Of a stretch of DNA of 44,302 nucleotides, positions 32,136-40,810 are shown piece after piece. This DNA is from Scatomorpha sp964535405 (GTDB lineage Bacteria > Bacillota > Clostridia > Oscillospirales > Oscillospiraceae). Location of the stretch: assembly GCA_964535405.1 (NCBI GenBank), contig CAZHUG010000013.1, forward strand, positions 1-44,302, given 5' to 3'. The notes beneath the pieces were generated by a model. That model saw only the letters and a program-made list of their open reading frames with translations, was not told where the DNA came from and did no database searches. Every line of letters begins with the position of its first letter. Position 1 is the stretch's first letter. The translations under genes were made by a program, and so were the position numbers.

Positions 32136-33812
32136 ATGAAGAAAATATTTTCAATTATTCTTGCGTTGACGCTCGTATCGGCGATGGCGCCCGCCGCAAT
32201 GGCAGCGGGCACGGCGTATTCCGACGTTCCGTCCTCGAGCTGGGCGCTGGGCGTTATCAACGACGCCACAGATTATAAGCTTGTGGACGGAGTGAGCGAC
32301 GGCGTGTTTGGCTATGGAAAGAGTGTGACCCGTGCGCAATTTGCAACCATGATTTGCCGCATGTTCGGCTGGAGCGAGATAAGCCCCGCGACAGCGTCGT
32401 TTTCTGATGTGCCCACGAATCAGTGGTACTATAAATATGTGGAAACCGCACTTGCAAACGGCGCGTTTGACGGTGGCGGCAAATTTAGACCCGACGAGGC
32501 CATAAGCCGCGAGGATATGGCGGTTATGCTCGTGCGCGGCCTGGGATACAAGAGCCTTGCGCCGCAGGTGGAGAGCTATGGAAACGGCTTCACCGATGTG
32601 AAAACAAATATCGGATATATCACAATTGCCAAGGATATCGGCATGGTTGAGGGTACGGGCGGCGGCAAATTTAACCCCCAAAGCACGGCAAAGCGCGAAG
32701 AAGCGGCCGCCATGCTGGTGCGCGTGTACAAGAAATACATATCCCAAACGCAGTGGACGCACGGATTTTACGCCATCTCATCCTACAGCCAAAGGGAGCT
32801 TGCCGCCGGGATGGACGCGGTGAGTCTGGGCTGGAGCCGTATGGTCTGGGACAGCCAAAACGGCGCGAGACTGAACACCACAACAAGCGACGGAAACGAG
32901 TACAGCATACCGACGGAGTACAATCTCATAACCGATTATTTGCAGAGCAAGGGCACAAAGGCGCACCTGAGCGTGTTTATGACCACCTCCCAGTCTGTCA
33001 CAACTGCAAGCGGGAAGAGCAACAGCCTGCGTGAACTCCTCAAAACCGAGGAGAGCCGTAAGCGGGCGGTCACAGCGATAATTGAAGAGGCCACGAGAAA
33101 GTATGAGAAAATCGGCAGAAGCCCGTATTCCGGCGTGACCATAGACTTCGAGGGTCTTTTTGCCTCGGACAAGGCCAACTTCACCGCGTTTATAGAAATG
33201 CTCTCCAAGGAGCTGAAGGATCGCAACATGAGCCTGTATGTGGCGGTTCATGCGGCCCTGCCGGACGGCGAATATTATGAAGGCTATGACTATAAGGCAA
33301 TCGGAGCCGCGGCGGACAAGCTTATACTTATGGCTCACGACTACAGCCCGACAAACCTCGACGGATATGAGGGTAGCAAGTGGCACGAGAACGCGCCCCT
33401 CACCCCTTTTGCTCAGGTCTATTACGCTCTGCGTGCCGTTACAGACCCGGAAAGCGGAGTGTCGGACCCCGGCAAGGTGGTTCTTGCAATCAGCTTTACA
33501 GCGATGGCCTGGCAGATTGGCGCGGACGGCCTTCTCAGCTCGGCGACGCCGCAATACCCTGCCGCCTCCCGAGTGTACGAGCGGATGAATCAGGCGGACA
33601 CGGTGACCGCGTATTCTGACTACTACAGAAATCCATATATGACCTATAAAACAGATGAGGGACAGAGAGTCTTCCTCTGGTATGAAAATGAACAGAGCGT
33701 ATCCGACAAGCTGGAGCTTGCGCGCCTGTTTGGAATAGATCAGGTTTCTGTGTGGCGTCTGGGGCTTATCCCGGAATATGACGGCTATAATGTGTGGAAA
33801 GTAATCGAATAA
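32136..33812 (+). CDS. SLH-domain surface protein with GH18-type catalytic domain
   Basis: 558 aa from ATG 32136 (GAGGAGAC upstream). The N-terminus MKKIFSIILALTLVSAM then AMA-AG is a signal peptide. Three SLH motifs follow (about 25-75, 85-140, 145-200; words DVPSSSWALGVI, DVPTNQWYYKYVE, FTDVKTNIGYI) that anchor proteins to secondary cell-wall polymer. Residues about 210-550 are a GH18-like barrel: YSGVTIDFEGLF is the strand with the catalytic Glu, and LILMAHDYSP another active-site strand. Close relatives include YaaH-type peptidoglycan hydrolases. It acts outside the cell on wall glycan or chitin-like material. Confidence 0.88.
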   Translation: MKKIFSIILALTLVSAMAPAAMAAGTAYSDVPSSSWALGVINDATDYKLVDGVSDGVFGYGKSVTRAQFATMICRMFGWSEISPATASFSDVPTNQWYYKYVETALANGAFDGGGKFRPDEAISREDMAVMLVRGLGYKSLAPQVESYGNGFTDVKTNIGYITIAKDIGMVEGTGGGKFNPQSTAKREEAAAMLVRVYKKYISQTQWTHGFYAISSYSQRELAAGMDAVSLGWSRMVWDSQNGARLNTTTSDGNEYSIPTEYNLITDYLQSKGTKAHLSVFMTTSQSVTTASGKSNSLRELLKTEESRKRAVTAIIEEATRKYEKIGRSPYSGVTIDFEGLFASDKANFTAFIEMLSKELKDRNMSLYVAVHAALPDGEYYEGYDYKAIGAAADKLILMAHDYSPTNLDGYEGSKWHENAPLTPFAQVYYALRAVTDPESGVSDPGKVVLAISFTAMAWQIGADGLLSSATPQYPAASRVYERMNQADTVTAYSDYYRNPYMTYKTDEGQRVFLWYENEQSVSDKLELARLFGIDQVSVWRLGLIPEYDGYNVWKVIE

Positions 33813-33820
33813 CTTATAAT

Positions 33821-33852
33821 AAAAGCGGTGGAGTAATTATTTCGCCGCTTTT
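33821..33852 (+). terminator. Terminator after the SLH protein
   Basis: AAAAGCGG (33821-33828) and CCGCTTTT (33845-33852), an imperfect but U-rich hairpin. Confidence 0.6.
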
Positions 33853-33898
33853 GAATGCTGTGAACAGGCAGAAAATGACCGTGGGAGCGAGTGATTAG

Positions 33899-34585
33899 AT
33901 GTATAAAATAATGATAATCGAGGACGAAGTGGATATCCGTGACGAGCTGAGCCTTCTGCTGTCAAACGAGGGCTACAAGACCCATGCGCCCACGCAGTTC
34001 GGGAGCATAGCAACCGAGCTCGAGGGCTGCAAGCCGGACCTCATTTTGCTGGACATAGGCCTGCCGGGGCGGGACGGCTTTGCGCTGTGCATGGATATAC
34101 GCAAAAAGACAAAGGTGCCGATAATTTTTGTCACCAGCCGCGACAACTCCATGGACGAGCTGAATGCGCTGAGCCTCGGCGGGGACGATTATGTCACAAA
34201 GTCGTATAACGTCCCGGTTCTGCTCGCGCGAATCAAAATCATTCTGCGGCGGCGTGCGGGTGACGGCAAGGAGGACGGGCTTGAGCACAATGGACTGCGG
34301 CTGGATTTGTCAAGGGGACTGCTTGAGCATGACGGAAAGACCTGCGACGTGACCAAAAACGAAATTTAAATTCTCTCCTGCCTCATGAGCCGCCCGGGTG
34401 AGATTGTCCCCAGGGCCGTCATCGTCTCCTTTGGCAGGCTTTCGGAAACCGCTGCGATCAGCGGGGTCTTGGGCAATCTGATGTTCGTGGCGATAATCCT
34501 GGGAGTGTTTTTTGCAATTTATATGCTGTATGTTGTTTCGTCATATATAAGCTTCAAAAGAGGTATTTTGCCTGAAAATAAGTGA
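33899..34585 (+). pseudogene. OmpR-type response regulator broken and fused to a permease tail
   Basis: Residues 1-120 are a complete receiver (IIEDE, phosphoacceptor in LILLDIGLPG, FVTS, and Lys in VTKSY). The winged-helix domain is cut by TAA at 34367-34369, where the frame continues as ILSCLMSRPGEIV; the stop replaces the Lys codon expected in KNEIKIL. About 20 residues later the text changes to GNLMFVAIILGVFFAIYMLY and SYISFKRG, a membrane segment like the end of an FtsX/BceB permease. A deletion therefore removed the rest of the regulator, its kinase and most of an ABC transporter. The locus resembles a former BceRSAB antibiotic-response module. Confidence 0.7.
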
Positions 34586-34596
34586 AGATAAGATCG

Positions 34597-34636
34597 AAAA
34601 ACATGCCGCGCCGGGAAACCGGCGCGGCATGTTTTT
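34597..34636. terminator. Bidirectional terminator
   Basis: Perfect 18-bp arms 34597-34614 and 34619-34636 around GAAA, A-tract and T-tract on either side. It ends both the pseudogene and the minus-strand regulator pair. Confidence 0.9.
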
Positions 34637-34643
34637 GCTGTAT

Positions 34644-35189
34644 TTAATCTGAAATCTGCAGCTCGCGGATGTAGGTTTTTTGCAGAATTCCCATCAGGCG
34701 CATAATCAGGAAAAATGCAGTTTCAGGGCTTTTCTGGCGCGGCTTGAGGCTTATCTTAACCAGCTGGTCGACAACGCGCTCTGTCCTGGAAATCATCGTC
34801 TCGTCCAGCAGGCAGGTCAGTGGGATGCGCTGCAGCGTTATGACGGGGAAATCGTAATACGGGCTGGCAGCCATGAAGAGAAAGGTTTCGTAGCTGAGAT
34901 TGCACTCGGAATACTGGAGAGATTCCGACTCGGGCTGGAGCTGATAGTAATGGTATGAGCCGAGCGAGAGAAGACAGCCGCGCCCTACGGGCAGCGGTGT
35001 CGAATTCACGACAATTTTCCCGTGTCCGCTCCTGAAATAGACAAGGGTAATGCCTTCATTATTGCGCAGAGCGGTTGGTTTTGTGATGGTTTTGTCAACA
35101 GCTGTTATCGGTAGCTGAAGTATTTTTTCTGAAAAATAGTCGAGGCTCGCAAATGGCACGGATTGAGCAGACTTGTCTTTACCTGGCAT
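34644..35189 (-). CDS. AraC-type sensor domain protein without HTH
   Basis: 181 aa. The sequence runs like the N-terminal half of the AraC-type protein encoded upstream (LVYFRSGHGKIVVNS, LPVGRGCLLSLGSYH, against LLVREGKGRITINGV and LPLEAGCFCWLKSYH), a cupin-like effector domain followed by helices. It stops where the DNA-binding domain should begin. Its ATG overlaps the stop of that regulator by 11 bases, so both are made from one transcript. It may form mixed dimers that tune the regulator. It appears intact, with no frameshift. Confidence 0.7.
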   Translation of the reverse strand: MPGKDKSAQSVPFASLDYFSEKILQLPITAVDKTITKPTALRNNEGITLVYFRSGHGKIVVNSTPLPVGRGCLLSLGSYHYYQLQPESESLQYSECNLSYETFLFMAASPYYDFPVITLQRIPLTCLLDETMISRTERVVDQLVKISLKPRQKSPETAFFLIMRLMGILQKTYIRELQISD

Positions 35190-36432
35190 TTAATAGACCC
35201 CCTTGATACTTAATCCGGTACTCGCCTGGTGTCATTTTGTTCCGTTCCCGAAATGCACGGGTAAAAGTTCGACCTGAATTGTATCCGACGTGAACGGCAA
35301 TGTCGAGAATTGGCAGCTCCGTCGTCAGCAGGAGCGCCTCGGCGTGCCGGACACGGTTGCGATTGATGACGTCCTTGCAGCTCAAGCCGAATTTGTTGAA
35401 AATCATACTCCGTATCGTACTTTCCGAGGTGTAGAGATCCTTGGCGAGAGCCTTGAGATTGATCTGCTCCGAAAAATTTGTATAGATGTAATTTAATACG
35501 CCCATGAGAGCGGTGCTCATTATCATATCCCGGTGAACCTCGTTATCCGTGCTTATAAGCTGCTCGCGGTATTCCTGCGGGGTGATGCCCCAGTATTTCT
35601 TGAAGCTGCGATAAAATGCGACCTCGGAGGCAAAGCCCGCGCGCTTGGCAGTGTAGGCAAAGGACAAGTCCTCAAAAAGTATGGAGCCGGACGAGATATT
35701 CACCCTGATTCTGTTCAGGTTTTGGGCAAAATTCAGGCCGCTGATTCTTCGCAGCTCGCGGTTTAGCGTGGCGGCGTCCGTGCCGCAGAGCTCCGCAACG
35801 CTCTCGGCGGTGATATCCTCCACATAGTGCGAGGATATATACAGCATCGCCCTCCAGCCAAGGGGCCTGGGCACGTCCTCTTCAAGCTTCATGCGCCTGA
35901 GTCCGAGCGAAATGTAGATAGAAGTCAGCTGACCCAAAATGGAGACCTTCACCAGAGCACTGCCCGGGTCGGTGAGATCATTTTCAAGCTCAAATTCTTC
36001 CAAAAGTTCCTTGACGGTTGCCAGCTTTTCACCCTCAAGCTTAAGGACGGGCGAGGCCCCCATTATTGACTGCATGAGATCGGGAGTGAGCTCGCGGAAG
36101 GTCAAAAATGATGAGAGCGGATAGTCGTAAACGCAGACGCTCAGCTCAAGAGCTTCTGCACACTGAGGCTCGATCGTGAAGGTGTGATATGACTTCAGCC
36201 AGCAAAAACAGCCGGCTTCAAGCGGCAACTCAACGCCGTTTATGGTTATGCGGCCCTTTCCCTCCCTCACCAGTAAAAAGAGAGAATCATCCTCCGATAT
36301 CGGTGGAGTGCGGTCGCCTATGCTGTGGCTTTGAATATGAAGATACTTATCCCTTCCGGTGAAAAACGATTTTACCGGCTTACCGCAAACAGGAATTGCT
36401 CTAATGTTCCGATCCACCCTTTTCATCTCCAA
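35179..36432 (-). CDS. AraC/XylS-type regulator with two DNA-binding domains
   Basis: 417 aa. Residues 1-190 form the cupin sensor. About 205-300 is one AraC HTH pair (AESVAELCGTDAATLNREL, WGITPQEYREQL) and about 318-412 a second (LKALAKDLYTSESTIRSM, NKMTPGEYRIKYQ). A single domain is usual. The start is a TTG at 36432 or the ATG at 36426; the GGAG there is too close to decide. It is divergent from baiB. AraC/XylS genes (bar) upstream of bai operons are known in Clostridium scindens and relatives, so it is the probable bile-acid-responsive controller. Confidence 0.85.
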   Translation of the reverse strand: MEMKRVDRNIRAIPVCGKPVKSFFTGRDKYLHIQSHSIGDRTPPISEDDSLFLLVREGKGRITINGVELPLEAGCFCWLKSYHTFTIEPQCAEALELSVCVYDYPLSSFLTFRELTPDLMQSIMGASPVLKLEGEKLATVKELLEEFELENDLTDPGSALVKVSILGQLTSIYISLGLRRMKLEEDVPRPLGWRAMLYISSHYVEDITAESVAELCGTDAATLNRELRRISGLNFAQNLNRIRVNISSGSILFEDLSFAYTAKRAGFASEVAFYRSFKKYWGITPQEYREQLISTDNEVHRDMIMSTALMGVLNYIYTNFSEQINLKALAKDLYTSESTIRSMIFNKFGLSCKDVINRNRVRHAEALLLTTELPILDIAVHVGYNSGRTFTRAFRERNKMTPGEYRIKYQGGLLNAR

Positions 36433-36680
36433 TCAAGTAAATTCTGCTAAAAATAACGTGCGGACAGAGTATGAATGCCCGTGCGTACAGTAAATTTAAA
36501 GTTTTATTCCCTATGCTGAGTATAAACTACGCGCGAATCAGCACATCAATGACTATAAATTGTCACGAAATCTTCCGAGCCTCCTCGAGCTCTCGTGTTA
36601 TTCTTTTGACAGAGTTTTGCACAAAAACACAAAAAACAATATAAACATATAAAAAAATATAGCCGGGGGGGCGAAATTCC
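36433..36680. promoter_or_regulatory. Divergent control region between the AraC regulator and baiB
   Basis: A 248-base AT-rich region between divergent genes. A TTGACA at about 36606 has no good -10 at 17 bases; TATAAA/TATAAAC-like boxes near 36640-36655 and 36527-36533 are candidates. GGGGGGG at 36665-36671 provides the ribosome site for baiB. Binding sites for the regulator must lie here but I cannot define them. Confidence 0.5.
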
Positions 36681-38210
36681 GTGAAATTGCAAAACACTTT
36701 CTTCAATAAATATAATTTTGGCAAATCTGACTTCGTCAGTCCCGGAAGACAGCTTGAATATATAGCAAGCGCAAAGCCCGACTCCACGGCTATTATTTCT
36801 ATCAGCAAAGACGACCGGCTGTCAAGTATTAGTTGGAAGCGGCTGTATGAGAGCTCAAACAGGCTGGCGCATATGCTCAGGGAGCACGGAATAAGCGAGA
36901 CTTCAACCGTGCTGGTGTCCTTGCCAAACGGCATTGAGCATATCGTGGCGACATATGCAATCTGGAAGCTCGGCGCATGCTACCTGCCGATATCCAACAA
37001 GACCTCGGCATCCGAGCTGGCTGATATCTGCCGCATGGCAGCGCCGGACATTGCATTCTCGGACGTGGAGCTGTGCGGCGGAGGGCTCTGCCTCGGCAGC
37101 GAAGGTTTCTTCGACAGACTTGAGGCATATCCCGGCGGGCAGCTCACGGATATTGTGGCGATTCCGAACATGATATCGCTCTCAGGCGGAACAAACGGCA
37201 AGACCAAGCTCATACGCCAGAACATTCCCGCAGGCATGAATGACGCAGTTATCAGAAACTGGTTTCAAATGTCCGGCATGGATTTTGACCAGACTCAGCT
37301 CCTGTGCGGCCCGCTTTTCCACGGTGCGCCACACACAGCCGCGTTTAACGGCCTGTTCACCGGCGGCACAGTCATTATACCCAGAAATCTTTGTCCTTGC
37401 AATATTGTCAGGCTGATAAAGCAGTTCAAAGTGGAATTTATGCAGATGGTGCCGACGCTTATGAACCGCATAATTAAACTCGAAAATCTAAACCAGGACG
37501 ATTTTTCATCAATTAAGGCGCTCTGCCACACCGGCGGCTTTTGCTCGACACAGCTTAAGCAGGCGTGGATTAATCTTCTGACAGCGGAAAAGTTGCACGA
37601 AATTTACTCCATGACCGAGGTTATCGGGCTCACCTGTATCAGCGGAGACGAGTGGCTCGAGCATCGCGGGAGTGTGGGTCGGCCAATACAGGGCGGGAGG
37701 ATTTCGATCCGCGACGAAGCGGGGAGGGAGCTGCCGCCACATGAGGCGGGTGAAATTTATATGACACCGCCGCAGAATTACTTTTGTACCGAGTACTTGA
37801 ACCACGAGCCGCTCGAGGTGAAGGACGGCGGCTTTCGCAGCGTTGGAGATATCGGCTACCTGGATGAGGACGGCTACCTCTATTTCTCCGACCGGCGCAG
37901 CGACATGATAGTCACAGGCGGCGAAAACGTCTTTGCTGCGGAGGTTGAAAATGTACTTCTCAGCCATCCGGATATTCTGGATGCGGTCGTGGTGGGCATA
38001 CCGGACGAGGATTTGGGCCGTCGCCTGCACGTGGTGATCGAAGCCATTAAGGAGATACCGGAGACTGAGCTGAGGGCGTCCCTCGCTGAGCATCTGCTTC
38101 CATATAAGATACCCAAAACCTTCGAGTTTGTAAAATTCATCCGCAGAAGAGACAACGGAAAGATTGTCAGAGATCAGATCCTTCAGGAATGCATATCCCG
38201 CGGCGTGTAA
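36681..38210 (+). CDS. baiB: Bile acid-CoA ligase BaiB
   Basis: 509 aa from GTG 36681. BaiB uses ATP to join primary bile acids to CoA, the first step of 7-alpha-dehydroxylation. The sequence follows the C. scindens BaiB as I recall it: NPNMISLSGG-like ATP loop (SLSGGTNGKTK in place of SGTTG), LFHGAPHTAAFNGLF, VPTLMNRIIKLE, YSMTEVIGLTCI, VGDIGYLDEDGYLYFSDRRSD, GGENVFAAEVE and VVVGIPDEDLGRRLH. It is the first gene of the operon, divergent from the AraC regulator. The general family is adenylate-forming ligases, but these words are BaiB-specific. Confidence 0.92.
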   Translation: MKLQNTFFNKYNFGKSDFVSPGRQLEYIASAKPDSTAIISISKDDRLSSISWKRLYESSNRLAHMLREHGISETSTVLVSLPNGIEHIVATYAIWKLGACYLPISNKTSASELADICRMAAPDIAFSDVELCGGGLCLGSEGFFDRLEAYPGGQLTDIVAIPNMISLSGGTNGKTKLIRQNIPAGMNDAVIRNWFQMSGMDFDQTQLLCGPLFHGAPHTAAFNGLFTGGTVIIPRNLCPCNIVRLIKQFKVEFMQMVPTLMNRIIKLENLNQDDFSSIKALCHTGGFCSTQLKQAWINLLTAEKLHEIYSMTEVIGLTCISGDEWLEHRGSVGRPIQGGRISIRDEAGRELPPHEAGEIYMTPPQNYFCTEYLNHEPLEVKDGGFRSVGDIGYLDEDGYLYFSDRRSDMIVTGGENVFAAEVENVLLSHPDILDAVVVGIPDEDLGRRLHVVIEAIKEIPETELRASLAEHLLPYKIPKTFEFVKFIRRRDNGKIVRDQILQECISRGV

Positions 38211-38263
38211 ATTCAGGGATACTACCCGAAAAAGTACGAAAAACATGTAAGGAGAGTTAAAAA

Positions 38264-40183
38264 ATGAGCTATGACGCACTGTTTTCACCCTTCAAGGTGA
38301 GGGGACTGGAGCTAAAAAACCGCATTATCTTGCCCGGCATGAACACCAAGATGACCAAGAACAAGCACGATGTTGGTGAGGACCTGATCGAATATCACGT
38401 TGCAAGAGCCAAGGCCGGCTGCGCGCTGAATATCTTCGAGTGTGCCGCAGTTTGCCCCGCACCGCACGCGTCCATGTACATAGGCATCTACAATGACCAT
38501 CATGTTGCGCAGCTCAAAAAACTGACAGAAGCTGTCCACGAGGTAGGCGGCAAGATGGGCATCCAACTCTGGCATGGCGGCTTCGCGCCCCAGCTGTTCT
38601 TCGATGAGACAAACACGCTAGAGACCCCCGACAACCTGTCGGTCGAGCGCATTGCTGAGATCGTAAGTGAGTTCGGGCGCGCGGCAAAGCTGTCCGTCGA
38701 GGCAGGCTTTGACAGCATCGAGCTCCACGCCGCACACAGCTATTTGCCTCACGAGTTTTTGAGCCCGGGCATGAACAAGCGTACAGACGAGTACGGCGGA
38801 AACTTCCTTAACCGCTGCCGCTTCATATTTGAGATCATTGGCGCTATCCGTGAGAATATCCCCGAGGATATGCCCCTGTTCATGCGCGTCGGCTGCATTG
38901 ACGAGCTTATGGATCAGAACATGACTGAGCAGGAGATAGTCGAGTTTATAAACCTCTGTGCCGACCTCGGCGTTGACGTCGCCGACGTCTCCCGCGGCAA
39001 CGCGATGACCTTTGCCACCGTCTACGAGGTTCCCCCCTTCAATCTGCCACAGGGCTTCAACATTGAGAATATATACAACATCAAAAAGCAGATCAAAATC
39101 CCCGTCTGTGGCGTTGGGCGCATAAACGACCCCGCGATGGCGAACAAGGTCATAGAGGACGGCAAGTTTGATCTGGTTGCCATAGGCCGCGCCCAGCTCG
39201 CAGACCCCGATTGGGTTGCCAAAGCCAAGGCGGGCGAGGATGACAGCATCCGCCGCTGCATCGGCTGCGACCAGGGCTGCTACGACGCAATCATCGACCC
39301 GCGTGTGAAGCACATCACCTGCACCCGCAACCCGCTGCTCTCTCTTGAGTATAAGGGCATGCCCAAGGCTGAGACCTCCAAAAAGGTCATGATCGTCGGC
39401 GGCGGTATGGGCGGACTTGTTGCAGCCGAGATACTGAAGCTGCGCGGACACGAGCCCGTGATATTCGAAGCCTCCGATAAGCTTGGCGGACAGTTCCATC
39501 TCGCAGGAATTGCGCCCATGAAGCAGGAAATGGCAGCAGCCACTGAGTGGGAAGTTAAGGAAGTTCAGCGCCTGGGCATAGAGGTCCGCCTGAACACAAG
39601 GGTTACTCCCGAGACAATTGCAGACTTCAAGCCTGACAACGTCATCATAGCCATCGGCTCTGATTACGTGGCACCCGAAATCCCCGGCATTGACGGCCCG
39701 ACCGTTTGCAGTCAGTATCAGGTGCTGCGCGGCGAGGTCAATCCCAGCGGCCGTGTTGCGATTGTCGGCTGCTGCTCTGTCGGAACAGAGGTTGCAGAGC
39801 TCTTGGCATCCAGAGGAGCCGAGGTCACCGCAATCGATCGAAAGGGCGTGGGCAACGGCATGACAATGCTGCGCCGCATGTTCCAGGGACCCGAGTTTAA
39901 GCATTTCAAGATTGCCAAGATGCCAGGAACCAACGTTGTTGGCTTCGAGCCGGGCAAGCTTCATTATATCATGACCGACAGAAAAACCAAGGTTTCCACT
40001 CAGGGCGTGCTCGACTGCGACTGGGCGGTTATCTGCACCGGTATCACCTCCCGCCCCAGTGACGAGCTCAAGGCAAAGTGCGAGGAGCTCGGCATCACGG
40101 TCAACGTAATTGGCGATGCTCTCGAGGCTCGCGATGCACGCTTCGCAACCGGCGAAGGCGCCGAGGTTGCAATGTCCATTTAA
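38264..40183 (+). CDS. baiCD: 3-oxocholenoyl-CoA 4-desaturase BaiCD
   Basis: 639 aa, the same length as C. scindens BaiCD. NADH:flavin oxidoreductase that handles the C4-C5 double bond of 3-oxo bile-acyl-CoA. The Old Yellow Enzyme barrel opens with FSPFKVRGLELKNRIILPGM; SYLPHEFLSPGMNKRTDEYGG is the signature of the substrate side. Cys332, 335, 339 and 353 bind 4Fe-4S. MIVGGGMGGLVAAEIL and VAIVGCCSVGTEVAELLASR are the two dinucleotide folds; the second lacks one usual Gly (GCC). Start ATG follows AGGAGAGTTAAAAA. It lies 53 bases after baiB. Confidence 0.93.
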   Translation: MSYDALFSPFKVRGLELKNRIILPGMNTKMTKNKHDVGEDLIEYHVARAKAGCALNIFECAAVCPAPHASMYIGIYNDHHVAQLKKLTEAVHEVGGKMGIQLWHGGFAPQLFFDETNTLETPDNLSVERIAEIVSEFGRAAKLSVEAGFDSIELHAAHSYLPHEFLSPGMNKRTDEYGGNFLNRCRFIFEIIGAIRENIPEDMPLFMRVGCIDELMDQNMTEQEIVEFINLCADLGVDVADVSRGNAMTFATVYEVPPFNLPQGFNIENIYNIKKQIKIPVCGVGRINDPAMANKVIEDGKFDLVAIGRAQLADPDWVAKAKAGEDDSIRRCIGCDQGCYDAIIDPRVKHITCTRNPLLSLEYKGMPKAETSKKVMIVGGGMGGLVAAEILKLRGHEPVIFEASDKLGGQFHLAGIAPMKQEMAAATEWEVKEVQRLGIEVRLNTRVTPETIADFKPDNVIIAIGSDYVAPEIPGIDGPTVCSQYQVLRGEVNPSGRVAIVGCCSVGTEVAELLASRGAEVTAIDRKGVGNGMTMLRRMFQGPEFKHFKIAKMPGTNVVGFEPGKLHYIMTDRKTKVSTQGVLDCDWAVICTGITSRPSDELKAKCEELGITVNVIGDALEARDARFATGEGAEVAMSI

Positions 40184-40223
40184 GCTTCAGCAATAATTGC
40201 CTGAAAAGAAAGGATGAACAAAA

Positions 40224-40739
40224 ATGACTCTGGAAGAAAGAATAGCAGCTCTAGAGACCCAGATCCGCAAACTGAACGATATTGAGGAAATTAAATCGCT
40301 CAAGGGCAAGTATTTCCGCTGTCTCGACAGCAAGCTCTGGGATGAGCTGGAGACAACGCTCTCCCCGAACATCGTCACCTCCTATTCAAATGGCAAGCTG
40401 GTCTTCAACGGCCCGAAGGAAGTCACAAACTACTTCAAATCCGTCATGCCCAGTGAGCAGCTCACCCTGCATATGGGACACACCCCGGAAATCACCATTG
40501 AGAGCGAAACCGTCGCCATAGGCAGATGGTATCTGCAGGATCACCTGATCTATACCGGCGGCAAGTATGAGGGGCTGGACGTGCAGGGCGGCGCATTCTA
40601 CACCGACAAATACGAGAAGGTGGACGGCAAATGGTACATCCTCGAGACCGGTTACATACGCATCTATGAGGAGAGCTACATGCGCGAAGGGAATATCAAA
40701 ATGCGCACAAACATGCACAGGAAAAAAGAAGAGGCCTGA
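40224..40739 (+). CDS. baiE: Bile acid 7-alpha-dehydratase BaiE
   Basis: 171 aa, SnoaL/NTF2-like fold. BaiE removes the 7-alpha-hydroxyl as water from the 3-oxo-4-ene intermediate, the step that defines secondary bile acid formation. Residues reported as catalytic or substrate-binding in the C. scindens enzyme all fall at the same numbers: Tyr30, Asp35, Tyr54, His83, Asp106 and Arg146. The words LKGKYFRCLD, WDELETTLSPNIVTSYS, HMGHTPEITI and GGAFYTDKYEKVDGKWYIL are highly BaiE-specific. Start ATG follows GAAAGGATGAACAAAA. It lies between the two flavin reductases in the same transcript. Confidence 0.97.
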   Translation: MTLEERIAALETQIRKLNDIEEIKSLKGKYFRCLDSKLWDELETTLSPNIVTSYSNGKLVFNGPKEVTNYFKSVMPSEQLTLHMGHTPEITIESETVAIGRWYLQDHLIYTGGKYEGLDVQGGAFYTDKYEKVDGKWYILETGYIRIYEESYMREGNIKMRTNMHRKKEEA

Positions 40740-40810
40740 GCAAATAAGGCGTGCTTGACAAATCGAACAGGGGGCTCAAAAGTCCCCTGTTCCGGAAAAG
40801 AGGGAATATA

